From Vibrio sp. 99-8-1 (lineage in GTDB: Bacteria; Pseudomonadota; Gammaproteobacteria; Enterobacterales; Vibrionaceae): a DNA stretch of 64,000 nucleotides. Positions within the stretch are counted from its first letter, which is position 1; the number at the start of each line of letters is the position of its first letter. The stretch spans positions 1 to 64,000 of the forward strand of contig NZ_VTXE01000012.1 of the NCBI RefSeq assembly GCF_013114595.1, written 5' to 3'. Under the pieces are notes generated by a model. That model was given only the letters and a program-made list of their open reading frames with translations. It was not told the origin of the DNA and searched no databases. The position numbers were made by a program, and so were the translations under genes. Below, piece after piece: positions 1-9,768 of this stretch.

Positions 1-123
<123 letters not shown>

Positions 124-176
124 TTATGATTCGCATCGGAATAAGCTCCGAAGCGCGCCAGAATTTGCTATTTTAT

Positions 177-196
177 GCGCCAACACGCGTTAGCGC
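177..196 (-). other. Hairpin in the fusA-tuf spacer
   Basis: GCGC-T-AAC / GTT-G-GCGC forms a compact stem with a GCGT loop, on the transcript between fusA and tuf. It is followed by an A/T-rich stretch but not a true U-tract, so it may be a processing or attenuation structure rather than a terminator. Confidence 0.35.
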
Positions 197-248
197 AATA
201 TTTGAACTCATTGTTCTTCCAAAAAAGAAGAAAAATGTGCCCCGTTTT

Positions 249-2345
249 TTAACCACGCTCTGCAATGATGGCATTTGCTACATTTTTCGGCACTTCAGCG
301 TACTCACTAAACTCCATTGAGTAAGAAGCACGACCTTGTGTCGCAGAACGTAAATCAGTTGCGTAACCGAACATGACAGACAACGGAACTTGTGCACGAA
401 TTATCTTCAGGCCAGCTGTCCCCTCGTCCATACCTTCGATGATGCCACGACGACGGTTAATATCACCGACAACATCACCCATCCAGTCTTCTGGAGTAGT
501 TACTTCAACTTTCATCATAGGCTCAAGCAAAACAGGTTGCGCTTCTAGTGCACCTGTTCTGAAAGCCATAGAGGCAGCGATTACAAACGCCATCTCACTT
601 GAATCTACTTCATGGTATGAACCATCATATAATGTCGCTTTGATATCCAGAACCGGATAACCAGCAAGCACACCATTGTTCATCTGCTCTTCAACGCCTT
701 TCGCGACAGAACCGATGAACTCTTTTGGTACCACACCATCTGCAATTTCATTAACGAAGACAAAACCTTCGCCAACTTCTGATGGTTCAAGTTTCAGCCA
801 TACATGACCGTATTGACCTTTACCACCATGCTCGCGGATAAATTTACCTTCCGCTTTAGCGGTTCCGCGAATCGTTTCACGGTAAGCCACTTGCGGGTTA
901 CCGACGTTGCAGTTAACGCTAAACTCGCGTTTCATACGATCGACAATAATATCTAAGTGCAGTTCACCCATACCAGAAATCAGGGTTTGGCCTGTTTCTT
1001 CGTCCATATCGACACGGAACGATGGGTCTTCTGCTGCTAGTTTACCTAGTGCAATCGTCATTTTATCTTGATCAGCTTGAGAGCTAGGCTCTACAACGAT
1101 CTGAATAACTGGGTCTGGGAACTCCATTCGTTCAAGAACAATTTTATGGTTCTGATCGCACAGTGTTTCACCGGTAGTGACCTCTTTTAAGCCGATAATA
1201 GCGGCGATGTCACCAGCCCGAACTTCTTTCACTTCTTCACGCTTATTTGAGTGCATTTGCACAATGCGCCCCAGACGTTCACGCTGCTTTTTAACAGAGT
1301 TATAAGCGGTTTTACCACTTTCAACAATGCCAGAATAAACTCGAATGAAAGTTAACGTACCCACAAATGGGTCGGTAGCAATTTTAAATGCTAATGCTGA
1401 AAACGGTTCTTTGTCATCGGCATGACGTTCGATTTCATTCTCATTCTCATCGATGCCTTTAATAGCAGGAACATCGACCGGAGAAGGAAGAAACTCAACC
1501 ACAGCATCAAGAACGGCTTGTACACCTTTGTTTTTAAAAGCACTACCACAAGTTGCCAGTACGATTTCGTTGTTAAGGGTACGAGTACGAAGACCTTGTT
1601 TGATTTCAGCTTCTGTTAGCTCACCTTCTTCAAGGTACTTATCCATCAACTCTTCACTTGCTTCCGCGGCAGCTTCGACAAGTTCAGTGCGGTACTCTTC
1701 CGCCATTTCTTGCATGTCAGCTGGAATGTCTTCATAAGTGAAGGTCATGCCTTGATCGGCTTCATTCCAGTTAATTGCTTTCATCTTGATAAGGTCAACA
1801 ACACCTTTAAACTCATCTTCGGCACCAATGTTTAATTGGATTGGAACTGGGTTTGCACCAAGACGATCTTTAATCTGGTCTACAACACGTAGGAAGTCAG
1901 CGCCGGTACGGTCCATTTTATTAACGAAAACCATACGGGGAACACCATACTTATCAGCTTGACGCCAAACTGTTTCAGACTGAGGTTCAACACCTGAAGC
2001 ACCACAGAAAACAACAACAGCACCATCAAGAACACGGAGAGAACGTTCCACTTCGATAGTGAAATCTACGTGTCCAGGAGTATCGATAATATTGATGCGG
2101 TGGTCAGAGTACTGCGCTTCCATACCACGCCAAAAAGTCGTAGTTGCAGCCGATGTAATCGTGATACCACGTTCTTGTTCTTGCTCCATCCAGTCCATGG
2201 TAGCGGCACCATCGTGAACTTCGCCAATTTTGTGAGAAAGGCCAGTGTAGAACAGAATACGTTCACTTGTGGTAGTTTTGCCGGCATCTACGTGAGCAAC
2301 GATACCGATATTACGGTAGCGCTCAATAGGAGTTTTACGAGCCAC
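249..2345 (-). CDS. fusA: Elongation factor G
   Basis: Translocation GTPase EF-G, 698 aa, close to the usual ~700. The N-terminal G domain shows the P-loop AHVDAGKTT (residues ~17-25), the switch II motif DTPGHVDF and the NKMDR guanine-specificity motif, followed by domains II-V through to the C-terminus. It acts on the ribosome in the cytosol, moving mRNA and tRNAs after peptide bond formation and splitting post-termination ribosomes with RRF. It is third in the rpsL-rpsG-fusA-tuf operon. The 150-nt spacer upstream carries several hairpins, described separately. No truncation or odd residue was seen. Confidence 0.98.
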   Translation of the reverse strand: MARKTPIERYRNIGIVAHVDAGKTTTSERILFYTGLSHKIGEVHDGAATMDWMEQEQERGITITSAATTTFWRGMEAQYSDHRINIIDTPGHVDFTIEVERSLRVLDGAVVVFCGASGVEPQSETVWRQADKYGVPRMVFVNKMDRTGADFLRVVDQIKDRLGANPVPIQLNIGAEDEFKGVVDLIKMKAINWNEADQGMTFTYEDIPADMQEMAEEYRTELVEAAAEASEELMDKYLEEGELTEAEIKQGLRTRTLNNEIVLATCGSAFKNKGVQAVLDAVVEFLPSPVDVPAIKGIDENENEIERHADDKEPFSALAFKIATDPFVGTLTFIRVYSGIVESGKTAYNSVKKQRERLGRIVQMHSNKREEVKEVRAGDIAAIIGLKEVTTGETLCDQNHKIVLERMEFPDPVIQIVVEPSSQADQDKMTIALGKLAAEDPSFRVDMDEETGQTLISGMGELHLDIIVDRMKREFSVNCNVGNPQVAYRETIRGTAKAEGKFIREHGGKGQYGHVWLKLEPSEVGEGFVFVNEIADGVVPKEFIGSVAKGVEEQMNNGVLAGYPVLDIKATLYDGSYHEVDSSEMAFVIAASMAFRTGALEAQPVLLEPMMKVEVTTPEDWMGDVVGDINRRRGIIEGMDEGTAGLKIIRAQVPLSVMFGYATDLRSATQGRASYSMEFSEYAEVPKNVANAIIAERG

Positions 2346-2371
2346 GATTGAATCCTCTTTACTTAGAGACT

Positions 2372-2438
2372 TAGGGACTATTGCTATGTCTAAATGATGA
2401 CTAAAAAATCAAACCCCTAGATATAGCAATAGTTCCTA
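2372..2438 (-). repeat. Long imperfect inverted repeat before fusA
   Basis: A 21-nt arm (2372-2392) pairs with 2418-2438 at 19 of 21 positions around a 25-nt loop. The right arm shares 2431-2438 with the next hairpin, so the two structures cannot form together. It lies in the rpsG-fusA spacer of the str mRNA. Confidence 0.6.
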
Positions 2439-2455
2439 GCATATGCATAGGAACT
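2431..2455 (-). repeat. Second inverted repeat, alternative to the preceding one
   Basis: AGTTCCTA (2431-2438) pairs perfectly with TAGGAACT (2448-2455) around a self-complementary centre. It competes with the 2372-2438 hairpin for the same bases. Confidence 0.6.
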
Positions 2456-2460
2456 AAAGA

Positions 2461-2486
2461 AGTGCTGCAGGGATCCCCGCAGCACT
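2461..2486 (-). terminator. GC-rich hairpin just after rpsG (attenuator-like)
   Basis: AGTGCTGC / GCAGCACT (8 bp) is extended by GGG/CCC across one mismatch and lies 10 nt after the rpsG stop codon. On the minus strand it is followed by TTCTTTAG, a poor U-tract. A partial terminator or mRNA-stability hairpin inside the operon is more likely than full termination. Confidence 0.5.
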
Positions 2487-2495
2487 ATAAAGGTA

Positions 2496-2966
2496 TTACC
2501 AACGGTAATGTGCGAACGCTTTGTTAGCGTCAGCCATGCGGTGAACGTCTTCACGTTTCTTAACCGCAGTACCTTTGTTCTCAGACGCGTCTAGCATTTC
2601 AGCAGCTAGGCGTTGAGCCATAGATTTTTCACCACGCTTACGCGCAGCTTCAACCAACCAACGCATAGCAAGAGCGTTACGGCGAACCGGACGAACTTCT
2701 ACAGGTACTTGGTAAGTTGAACCACCCACACGGCGAGATTTAACTTCTACCGCTGGACGAACATTTTCAAGAGCTTCTTCAAATACAGCTAAGTGATCTT
2801 TACCAGATTTCTCAGCCATAGTGTCTAGTGCAGTGTAAACAATTTTTTCTGCAGTAGATTTCTTTCCGTCAACCATAAGGATGTTGACGAATTTTGCCAG
2901 CAATTCAGATTTGAATTTAGGATCTGGTAGGATCTTACGCTGACCAATTACGCGACGACGTGGCAT
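2496..2966 (-). CDS. rpsG: 30S ribosomal protein S7
   Basis: Primary 16S rRNA-binding protein that nucleates the head of the small subunit. It is 156 aa, the standard length for the family. The N-terminus [20 protein letters not shown] and the internal [19 protein letters not shown] are highly typical of S7. It lies 112 nt downstream of rpsL and 150 nt upstream of fusA on the same strand. In E. coli S7 represses its own operon by binding the rpsL-rpsG spacer. Whether that happens here is inferred from conserved gene order only. Confidence 0.98.
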   Translation of the reverse strand: MPRRRVIGQRKILPDPKFKSELLAKFVNILMVDGKKSTAEKIVYTALDTMAEKSGKDHLAVFEEALENVRPAVEVKSRRVGGSTYQVPVEVRPVRRNALAMRWLVEAARKRGEKSMAQRLAAEMLDASENKGTAVKKREDVHRMADANKAFAHYRW

Positions 2967-3078
2967 AGGAATTTCTCCGTTGTCTTCTTCAGGTTATCCA
3001 AAACTTTTCAGTTTTTTCAAAAATATAAATAATTAATGTTTGGCCTTACTTAACGCTTTGCTTTAAAACAGAGAAACA

Positions 3079-3456
<378 letters not shown>

Positions 3457-3531
3457 CTAGCTCCTGATTGCTGAAAATTTGCTTTGTGAAAAATCTATCC
3501 CGAATGTACATAGTACAATTAGGGACGCAAA

Positions 3532-3560
3532 ATTCTATTCATGGATGAGAGGTGTGTCAA
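3532..3560 (-). promoter_or_regulatory. Sigma-70 promoter of the str operon
   Basis: On the minus strand TTGACA (3555-3560) and TAGAAT (3532-3537) are separated by exactly 17 bp, a near-consensus promoter. It sits about 80 nt upstream of rpsL and reads towards it, separating str from the tus genes. Confidence 0.85.
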
Positions 3561-3656
3561 GGTATTTCGGATCAAAAACGTACACTAGGATCAGAGTGTG
3601 TCGTCTATTTCTTATTCAGGCTAGGGAAGCGGATAACGATAATGTCACCGTAGCGG

Positions 3657-3938
3657 TTAATCCCAGGTGAGAGATTGGCTGTGTTCTACCGTTAATTCAA
3701 CAAAACCAGCAAAATCAACCACCATGATTTTACTGTCATTGCTCAACATTAAACCACGGGCATTTGCGTCTTCTGCTAACACGAACTGCTTACACTTTGC
3801 CTTTGCCATTAATGAATGTGCTTTATGTGTTGGTGATGCGGCATATACTGCATCTTCCAGCAACAAAATGGCATCACCTTGGTGTAAATACATGAGTACA
3901 TCAGAGAGGTGTCGGTGCTGTTTAACAATATGTAACAT
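3657..3938 (-). CDS. tusB: Sulfur relay protein TusB (DsrH-like)
   Basis: 93 aa, DsrH family. In E. coli TusB forms a hexamer with TusC and TusD that passes persulfide sulfur from TusA to TusE, and then to MnmA, for 2-thiouridine in tRNA position 34. The N-terminus MLHIVKQ and the LLLEDAVYAA segment match the family. It lies 13 nt after tusC as the last gene of yheO-tusD-tusC-tusB. The family lacks the catalytic cysteine of TusD, so the role is structural. Confidence 0.88.
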   Translation of the reverse strand: MLHIVKQHRHLSDVLMYLHQGDAILLLEDAVYAASPTHKAHSLMAKAKCKQFVLAEDANARGLMLSNDSKIMVVDFAGFVELTVEHSQSLTWD

Positions 3939-3951
3939 AATGACGCTCGTA

Positions 3952-4308
3952 TTAGAAAGAGAGAAGTTTGGTGCAGTGATGCAGTTTATCAGCTATCTCT
4001 GCTTTAGATAATCGTTCAACAGGAAGCAACAATGGCAGATCGTTGATACCTTGTTCTAACAGAGAATCGCGACAAACAAACACATTTTCAATATCGTACA
4101 GTTCCATCAGCTTAAATGCTGCGGCATAGTCTCTCGAAAGAATACCGTCGGTTTGCTGATCCGCCACTAACTGAGTAACCCCTTCTGCAATAAAAAATAC
4201 AAAGATATCTTCACTAAAGGCCGACGTTGCCAAAAGGGCATCTAATCCTTCACGTCCTTGACTAGAGCTATGAGGGTGGGTTCGAAATACAAAGGCTATA
4301 TTATTCAA
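3952..4308 (-). CDS. tusC: Sulfur relay protein TusC (DsrF-like)
   Basis: 118 aa, DsrF family. The N-terminal beta strand and phosphate-type loop ([24 protein letters not shown]) resemble the DsrE/F fold. It is a structural partner of TusB and TusD in the tRNA thiolation relay. The start overlaps the tusD stop by 4 nt (ATGA), indicating translational coupling. Confidence 0.9.
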   Translation of the reverse strand: MNNIAFVFRTHPHSSSQGREGLDALLATSAFSEDIFVFFIAEGVTQLVADQQTDGILSRDYAAAFKLMELYDIENVFVCRDSLLEQGINDLPLLLPVERLSKAEIADKLHHCTKLLSF

Positions 4309-4697
4309 AACTGCACCACTCTGTCTTGAGAGATAAGCGCTTCAGCAAGGCTACCTAACCCAGCTTGAGTAAAGCCGTCGGCAAGGTTGTAATGGTCTCG
4401 ATGATGTAAACTCGATTCTTCAGAACTTATTACACCACGGCGCAATGCAGCTGCAACACAGGTTTCTAAGCGAATATTGTGTTGAGAAGCTAATGCTTGC
4501 CATGCCGCAGTAAGATCAAACTCATCATTAGCAGGAACAACAAGGCTGGAGCCATTATTGACTCCTTCTTGATAAAAAAACACCAAATCGAGTTGATGTC
4601 CTTTTTCTATTAACGCACAAGCGAATTGATAGGCATTCCTTGCTGATTGCGAACCATAAACAGCGCCATTAACCAGCAAGGTGTAGCTTAAACTCAC
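4305..4697 (-). CDS. tusD: Sulfurtransferase TusD (DsrE-like)
   Basis: 130 aa. Cys80 in the block [12 protein letters not shown] corresponds to the sulfur-carrying Cys78 of E. coli TusD, and the C-terminus [11 protein letters not shown] is a family hallmark. It accepts persulfide from TusA and passes it to TusE for s2U34 tRNA modification. It overlaps yheO and tusC by 4 nt each, so the four genes form one tightly coupled unit. Confidence 0.93.
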   Translation of the reverse strand: MSLSYTLLVNGAVYGSQSARNAYQFACALIEKGHQLDLVFFYQEGVNNGSSLVVPANDEFDLTAAWQALASQHNIRLETCVAAALRRGVISSEESSLHHRDHYNLADGFTQAGLGSLAEALISQDRVVQF

Positions 4698-5416
4698 TTT
4701 TCGCCATCCTCTGTTTTACGCTGACGAATATAGAGGTAAACGGTGTGCTTCGAAATATTAAGACGATCAGCTACACGGTTAATGGCATCTTTGATATCAA
4801 AAATACCCTTGTCGTAAAGCTCCATCACTATTTGGCGATTTTTAGTATTGTTTGAAACCGACTTATTAGCATTGATATCTTCAATAGTATGTTCAACGGT
4901 TTGATCAACCAGTTCGACTACATCGCTAGCGAAGTTAACTGAAGAAGCGGCTTCTTTTGCTTCTTCTGTCGGCATAAATGACTGCAATACTTGTGAGAAA
5001 GGCGCATCTAAATTGATGTTGATACATAGCAGACCAATAACTCGCTGATTACCATTACGGATAGCAATAGTAATAGACTTCATTAGCACGCCACCTTTCG
5101 CTCGCGTGAAATAAGCGCGTGAAAAGTTACGCTCCGAGCCTTCAATATCTCTCAGCATTTTTAGTGCTAAGTCTGTAATAGGAGAACCCACTTTACGTCC
5201 AGTATTCTCACCATTGGCAATTTTTATTGCGGATGTATCCAGGCTTTCTAATGAATGGAGGACAATTTCACAAAATGGGCCAATTAATCCGGCCAAACCA
5301 TCAACAACAGCCTCATAGGATTGCAAGATGATAAGATCGTGCTCACTAAAGGGCTCTACTACAATGGATTCTATCTCCATTAATGCATCTGCATGCATCA
5401 CTTCTGATGTTGTCAC
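4694..5416 (-). CDS. yheO: YheO-family HTH transcriptional regulator
   Basis: Orthologue of E. coli YheO: an N-terminal PAS-like/YheO domain ([22 protein letters not shown] and [16 protein letters not shown]) and a C-terminal helix-turn-helix ([21 protein letters not shown]). The ligand and targets are unknown. I place the start at a GTG (5416), giving 240 aa: AGAGG stands 9 nt upstream and the N-terminus then has about the E. coli length. A TTG at 5443 would add 9 residues but has no visible ribosome binding site. It is the first gene of the tus operon, which hints at a link to sulfur relay. That link is inference. Confidence 0.85.
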   Translation of the reverse strand: MTTSEVMHADALMEIESIVVEPFSEHDLIILQSYEAVVDGLAGLIGPFCEIVLHSLESLDTSAIKIANGENTGRKVGSPITDLALKMLRDIEGSERNFSRAYFTRAKGGVLMKSITIAIRNGNQRVIGLLCININLDAPFSQVLQSFMPTEEAKEAASSVNFASDVVELVDQTVEHTIEDINANKSVSNNTKNRQIVMELYDKGIFDIKDAINRVADRLNISKHTVYLYIRQRKTEDGEK

Positions 5417-5515
5417 AACTAACAGCCTCTGACTATAAATCAATAATTTGTTACAAGTTTATCAGAAAATTTGAGCATCGCATCGTTAAAGATCAACTCT
5501 GCTGTTTTTGCCTAT

Positions 5516-5544
5516 AAAAAAAGCTCGGAAAAACCGAGCTTTTT
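5516..5544 (-). terminator. Intrinsic terminator of fkpA
   Basis: AAAGCTCGG / CCGAGCTTT stem with a 5-nt loop and a run of T on the minus strand, 25 nt past the fkpA stop codon. It is nearly symmetrical and could also work on the other strand. Confidence 0.88.
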
Positions 5545-5569
5545 ATCCACGAGATTAATCGTTAATTCA

Positions 5570-6355
5570 TTATTGTGTAACGGCTTCAGCCACTTCACCA
5601 TTGTCGATGCCGATCAACTCAACTTCGAATACCAAGGTAGAATTACCCGGGATAGTTGGCGTGTCTTGAGGACCGTAAGCCAACTCTGGTGGAATAACAA
5701 ACTTAAACTTAGAACCTACAGGCATAAGTTGAACACCTTCCGTCCAACCAGGAATAACGCGGTTTAGAGGGAAAGTAGCCGTCTGTTCTCTATCGTACGA
5801 ACTATCAAACTTAGTACCATCGGTAAGTGTACCGACATAGTGCACTTCAACTGTGTCTGTTTCAGCGGGTTTATCGCCTTCAGCAGGTGTTAATACTTGA
5901 TACAACAAACCAGAGTCTGTCTTAACCACACCTTCTTGCTTTTCAAATTCAGCACGGAAGTCTTCACCAGCTTTAATTGTAAGCGCTTGTTTCTCTTTTG
6001 CTTGTTCTTCTATTTTTGCTGCTACTCGTTCATCCAAAGAGGCCAACGTTGCTTTGATTTCTTCTTCAGTTAGCGCCGCTTTTTCAGAAAATGCGTCTTC
6101 GATACCTTTCAGTACCATTTCTTTTTCTAGTACAACGCCAATTTCAGCTGGCTGCACTAAACTGCTCTCTAAATAGTTCGCAAATGAAATACCGATAGCG
6201 TAAGCCGCTTTATCATCATCGGTTTTGAACACCATTGCACTCTCTGCTTGTTCTACTTTTGCTGCTTCTTCTACTTTTGGGGCTTCTTCTTTCTGACAAC
6301 CTACTGCAAGCATAACGGTTGCTGCTAGTAGAGACACTTTAAAAAAAGGTTTCAT
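5570..6355 (-). CDS. fkpA: FKBP-type peptidyl-prolyl isomerase, FkpA-like
   Basis: 261 aa. An N-terminal dimerisation region (~40-150, FKTDDDKAAYAIGISFANY) is followed by an FKBP domain (~155-250: VEVHYVGTLTDGTKFDSS, VIPGWTEGVQLMPVG, IPPELAYG, TLVFEVELIGI). This is the FkpA/Mip layout of extracytoplasmic chaperone-isomerases. The leader MKPFFKVSLLAATVMLAVGC ends in a Cys that could be lipidated, followed by QKEE, whereas E. coli FkpA has an ordinary signal peptide. The lipobox is imperfect (A at -3), so lipoprotein status is likely but not certain. It is transcribed alone, divergent from the WD40 gene. Confidence 0.92.
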   Translation of the reverse strand: MKPFFKVSLLAATVMLAVGCQKEEAPKVEEAAKVEQAESAMVFKTDDDKAAYAIGISFANYLESSLVQPAEIGVVLEKEMVLKGIEDAFSEKAALTEEEIKATLASLDERVAAKIEEQAKEKQALTIKAGEDFRAEFEKQEGVVKTDSGLLYQVLTPAEGDKPAETDTVEVHYVGTLTDGTKFDSSYDREQTATFPLNRVIPGWTEGVQLMPVGSKFKFVIPPELAYGPQDTPTIPGNSTLVFEVELIGIDNGEVAEAVTQ

Positions 6356-6488
6356 TTACTTCTCCAATATAATGGCGCTGCCATTTTTTGTTTTACACCA
6401 CTTAAATTAACACTATGTGTGCAAATAGTCTGTTGTATCAATATACTAGGAATATACCCTAAGACACAAACCGGAATCGTTAATTGAG

Positions 6489-7466
6489 ATGCGTATATTC
6501 TCTCACATTATAATTACTAGCTTTGTCATCACTTTGTTAACTGGTTGTCTTTATTCCAACAATGATGATCAACGCTGGGAAATTGAGCCAAAAGGAACCA
6601 CAAGCTTTGCATTAAGCCGCGATGCCCGGTTTGCTTTGCTTTATTCTAAAGAGCACCAATTAGTTCTCTGGGACCTACTACAAAACGAAGAGCTGGCTGC
6701 ATTAGGTAAACAAGATCCTGAAGGAAATACCGTTTCACATATTCGTATTTCAGACAATAAACAGTTTGCGGTTACAGCAACTCAATTAAACTTCGCAGTT
6801 TGGGACCTGTCATGGGCACAAGCCGAAGGACTTTGGTCAATTTCAGATGGCTTAATTCGCGATATAGATATTGCCAGTAATGGAGAGCAAGTATTACTCG
6901 GTTTATCTAATGGTAAAGCTATCTACGTGAACTTAGTCACCGGACGCCGCTTAGAGTTCCTTGCCCACAGAGAAAAAGTCAATACCGTGGCAATATCGTC
7001 TAATGGTCGGTTCGCGTTAACGGGAGGTAATGATTACAACGCCTACTTCTGGGATACAAAGACAGGCCAAGCCCGCTATATATTTAAGCACAATGCAAGG
7101 ATAAATCGGGTGGCGCTGCATCGAGATGGCAAGTTTGCTTTTACCTCTGATGGCGCAAAAGACAGTTTTATTTGGGATCTAAAAACCGGAAAGAAGATCA
7201 CTGAACTTAAATCGTTTTCACGTCAGTTAGTCTTCTCAACCGCTCGTTTTTCAACAGATGGCAACTATCTAGTCACTGGCTCGCCAGCAGGTAGGGTCAT
7301 GCTTTGGGATACTAAAACCGGAGAAAGTCTCGATGGCTGGGAAGTTGAACCATTAAAAGATACTCGTCCTCCTCGCGCAGTCGTGTATGATGCCGCTTTT
7401 GATCATCAAAATAGAGTGATATCTGCAACATCAGCGGGTATTGCCCAAGCATGGAAAATAGAATAA
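6489..7466 (+). CDS. WD40-repeat lipoprotein
   Basis: 325 aa. The leader MRIFSHIIITSFVITLLTGC has a clear lipobox (LLTGC), so the mature protein should be anchored in a membrane facing the periplasm. The rest is a beta-propeller with at least six recognisable blades ending in WD-type motifs (LVLWDL, FAVWDL, AYFWDT, SFIWDL, VMLWDT). No catalytic site is seen; such proteins act as scaffolds or partners of envelope complexes. Its TAA stop overlaps the slyX ATG by one base, so the two are coupled. The specific function is unknown to me. Confidence 0.85.
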   Translation: MRIFSHIIITSFVITLLTGCLYSNNDDQRWEIEPKGTTSFALSRDARFALLYSKEHQLVLWDLLQNEELAALGKQDPEGNTVSHIRISDNKQFAVTATQLNFAVWDLSWAQAEGLWSISDGLIRDIDIASNGEQVLLGLSNGKAIYVNLVTGRRLEFLAHREKVNTVAISSNGRFALTGGNDYNAYFWDTKTGQARYIFKHNARINRVALHRDGKFAFTSDGAKDSFIWDLKTGKKITELKSFSRQLVFSTARFSTDGNYLVTGSPAGRVMLWDTKTGESLDGWEVEPLKDTRPPRAVVYDAAFDHQNRVISATSAGIAQAWKIE

Positions 7467-7693
7467 TGACCGAATTATCCAAATCACAACTCATGAGCCG
7501 AATGGACGATCTTGAATGCAAGCTTGCTTTTCAAGAGCAAGTGATCGATGAACTCAATGAAGCATTAAGCCAACAACAGTTGCTTATTTCCAAAATGCAG
7601 CAGCAGATGAAATATGTCGCTGGCAAGGTGAAAAATATGGACACATCCAACCTTGCAGACGCATCAGAAGAGACGCCTCCTCCTCACTATTAA
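7466..7693 (+). CDS. slyX: SlyX family coiled-coil protein
   Basis: 75 aa, mostly a predicted coiled coil (DDLECKLAFQEQVIDELNEALSQQQ), ending in the SlyX signature ETPPPHY. I use the ATG at 7466, which overlaps the upstream stop (TAATG). An in-frame ATG at 7451 would add five residues encoded inside the WD40 gene. The biochemical function of SlyX is unknown. As in E. coli it lies near slyD and fkpA. Confidence 0.92.
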   Translation: MTELSKSQLMSRMDDLECKLAFQEQVIDELNEALSQQQLLISKMQQQMKYVAGKVKNMDTSNLADASEETPPPHY

Positions 7694-7783
7694 TCAGCCT
7701 AGCAAGAGTTAGGCTCGTAAGCTTAACGTTTTGCCATCAATTGAACATGGGGTTTTATGCTTCAAAAGCTAGCATGCGTTGTT

Positions 7784-8728
7784 CTACTCATCGACAAATA
7801 TCTTCACGTCTAGTTGACCACTCACATCCACACTTGCTCGGTACATACCTAAACTGTTCATGGCATTATGTATATTACCTTGTGCATCAAGGGCAATTAA
7901 TCCACCTTCCCCCCCCATCAACTTAAGATCCCCTTGGATCACCACTTCACTGGCGGTGTATACATCTTCGCCCAAATAACGCATTCGTGCTGCGACATCA
8001 CTAGCGACGGTTTTTCTAATAAAATACTCACCCATACCCGTTGTTGAAATCGCGACATTATTATTTTCCGCAAACGTGCCACAACCAATAATTGCAGAGT
8101 CACCAACTCGGCCATATTTCTTGTTGGTAATGCCACCAGTACTTGTGGCAGCAGCCAAGTTACCTTGTTTGTCTAATGCTACAGCGCCAACGGTACCGTA
8201 CTTATTATCATCAGGATAACGAGACTCAGAAAGGGCAAACATTCCTTTCTCCTTCATTGATTGAAGTTGTTCATAACGTCGCTCGGTAAAAAAGTAATCT
8301 TGTTCGACATAATCATGGCTATGCTCAAACGCAAATTGCTCCGCGCCCTCACCCGAAAGAAAAACATGTTCACTGTTATTCATAACATCTTTCGCAAGAA
8401 CAATGGGGTTTTTAATATGACGAACAGCAGAGACCGCACCTGCCATCATCTCTTTCCCATGCATGATCGACGCATCCATCTCGACCATTTCATTGTGTGT
8501 CAGTACCGACCCTTTGCCTGCATTAAACAGAGGACTGTCTTCTAACACTTTTACTGCGGCAACGACCGCATCAGCCGCGTCATGTCCCTGCTGCAATAAT
8601 GTATGACCTGCAAGTACCGAATTTTTAAGAACCTGACGCAGCTCTTCATCCAGTTCTTTCGTCAACTTTTCTTTTAATATGGTGCCAGCACCGCCATGAA
8701 TAGCGATGGAGAATGGTGAATTAGACAT
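7784..8728 (-). CDS. iaaA: Isoaspartyl peptidase / L-asparaginase (Ntn hydrolase)
   Basis: 314 aa, plant-type asparaginase family. These are made as a precursor that cleaves itself to expose an N-terminal threonine. Here Thr179 in KYGTVGAVA falls at the same number as the E. coli IaaA nucleophile, followed by NLAAATSTGGITNKKYGRVGDSAIIGCG, the substrate and Na+ loop region. The N-terminal IAIHGGAGT motif is also present. It hydrolyses isoaspartyl dipeptides and asparagine in the cytoplasm. It lies alone on the minus strand after slyD and its terminator. An AAGGAG stands about 20 nt upstream of the ATG, further than usual, but an in-frame stop rules out a longer start. Confidence 0.9.
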   Translation of the reverse strand: MSNSPFSIAIHGGAGTILKEKLTKELDEELRQVLKNSVLAGHTLLQQGHDAADAVVAAVKVLEDSPLFNAGKGSVLTHNEMVEMDASIMHGKEMMAGAVSAVRHIKNPIVLAKDVMNNSEHVFLSGEGAEQFAFEHSHDYVEQDYFFTERRYEQLQSMKEKGMFALSESRYPDDNKYGTVGAVALDKQGNLAAATSTGGITNKKYGRVGDSAIIGCGTFAENNNVAISTTGMGEYFIRKTVASDVAARMRYLGEDVYTASEVVIQGDLKLMGGEGGLIALDAQGNIHNAMNSLGMYRASVDVSGQLDVKIFVDE

Positions 8729-8782
8729 GATTATTCAGGACTAAGCCTGTCTCCTTGATGAAGATTCTAAGTAAACAGAAAG

Positions 8783-8814
8783 AAAAAAGCCTTCCAACAG
8801 GAAGGCTCTTTTGG
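8783..8814 (-). terminator. Intrinsic terminator of slyD
   Basis: GAGCCTTCC / GGAAGGCTT stem, TGTT loop and a T6 tract on the minus strand, 4 nt after the slyD stop. It insulates the downstream isoaspartyl peptidase gene. Confidence 0.9.
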
Positions 8815-8817
8815 CAA

Positions 8818-9414
8818 TTAATGTGAGCAGCCACAACCGCCGTTACCGCCGCCACCGCAGCAGCCGTCTTCTTTTCCTTTGCCTTCGCCATGGCCTTCAC
8901 CACCACAACAACCGCCTTCATGATCGTGACCATGACCGCCACAACCACCTTCTTTATGAATGTGACCATGCTCAATTTCTTCTTCTGTTGCAGCGCGTGT
9001 CGCAATAACTTCAACATCAAAAGTTAATGTTTGACCCGCTAGCATATGGTTACCATCAACCACCACTTCATCACCATCGACTTCTGTCACTTCAACAGGA
9101 ATTGGGCCTTGGTCTGTATCAGCTAGAAAACGCATACCCACTTCAATTTCATCAACGCCTTGGAATACGTCTGCTGGAACACGTTGAATAAGCGCGTCAT
9201 TATGTTCACCATAAGCATCATCAGGAGAGATAGTTGCTGAGAACTTATCGCCAGCCACTTTTCCTTCAAGTTGGTTTTCTAGACCTGTGATTAGGTTATT
9301 ATGACCATGAAGATAATCTAGTGGAGCTTCATTAGTTGCTTGATCAACGACAACACCATCTTCAAGCTTTACTTGGTATGCAAGGCTTACTACTACATTC
9401 TTTTCAATATTCAT
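8818..9414 (-). CDS. slyD: FKBP-type prolyl isomerase and metallochaperone SlyD
   Basis: 198 aa. The FKBP domain is split by the insert-in-flap domain (residues ~1-150), with the SlyD N-terminus NVVVSLAYQVKLEDGVVVDQ and DYLHGHNNLITGLENQLEGK. The last ~50 residues are a His/Cys/Gly-rich metal-binding tail (HGHIHKEGGCGGHGHDH, CCGG, CGCSH). SlyD is a cytosolic folding helper that also delivers nickel to hydrogenase in E. coli. Here the tail shows metal-binding capacity but not the client. It is followed by a strong terminator. Confidence 0.95.
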   Translation of the reverse strand: MNIEKNVVVSLAYQVKLEDGVVVDQATNEAPLDYLHGHNNLITGLENQLEGKVAGDKFSATISPDDAYGEHNDALIQRVPADVFQGVDEIEVGMRFLADTDQGPIPVEVTEVDGDEVVVDGNHMLAGQTLTFDVEVIATRAATEEEIEHGHIHKEGGCGGHGHDHEGGCCGGEGHGEGKGKEDGCCGGGGNGGCGCSH

Positions 9415-9525
9415 TTTTGCTCCAAAAGAGATCTAAGCTTGGCTTGAGATTCAGTAAACCAAGAAAACTATTTTATCTCGAAAACCGAGTTGACATTATT
9501 ATGGGGATCATTTGCTGAAACTCAA

Positions 9526-9726
9526 TTACTCTGGCTTAAAAATGCCAATTAAATCCTGCTCCGCATGTTCAGATTCTTGAACTGTGCTAGGTTTTCTCTT
9601 ATCTGTATGACCACACTCTACACACTCAACTAACTCAATATTGTTCTCAACCCACCAGCGTAAGGTATCCTGAGCAGCACACTTAGGGCATGCCGCGCCC
9701 GATATAAATCTTTTTTTTATGTTCAC
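9526..9726 (-). CDS. yheV: YheV-family zinc-ribbon protein
   Basis: 66 aa with two CxxC knuckles (CPKC near residue 13 and CVEC near 35) separated by a WW-containing segment, a small zinc ribbon typical of the YheV family. No function is established. It lies between kefB and slyD on the same strand, as in E. coli. Confidence 0.85.
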   Translation of the reverse strand: MNIKKRFISGAACPKCAAQDTLRWWVENNIELVECVECGHTDKRKPSTVQESEHAEQDLIGIFKPE

Positions 9727-9768
9727 GCTATCTTTCCTTTAACGACATCTCTGTTTATTCAGACTCAA

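Noticed and set aside
7697..7716. Hairpin AGCCTA / TAGGCT between slyX and the isoaspartyl peptidase gene
   Set aside because: A short stem without a U-tract on either strand; not enough to call a terminator.
8721..9020. Frames antisense to or out of frame with the slyD His/Cys tail
   Set aside because: Low-complexity shadows caused by the repetitive codons of the metal-binding tail.
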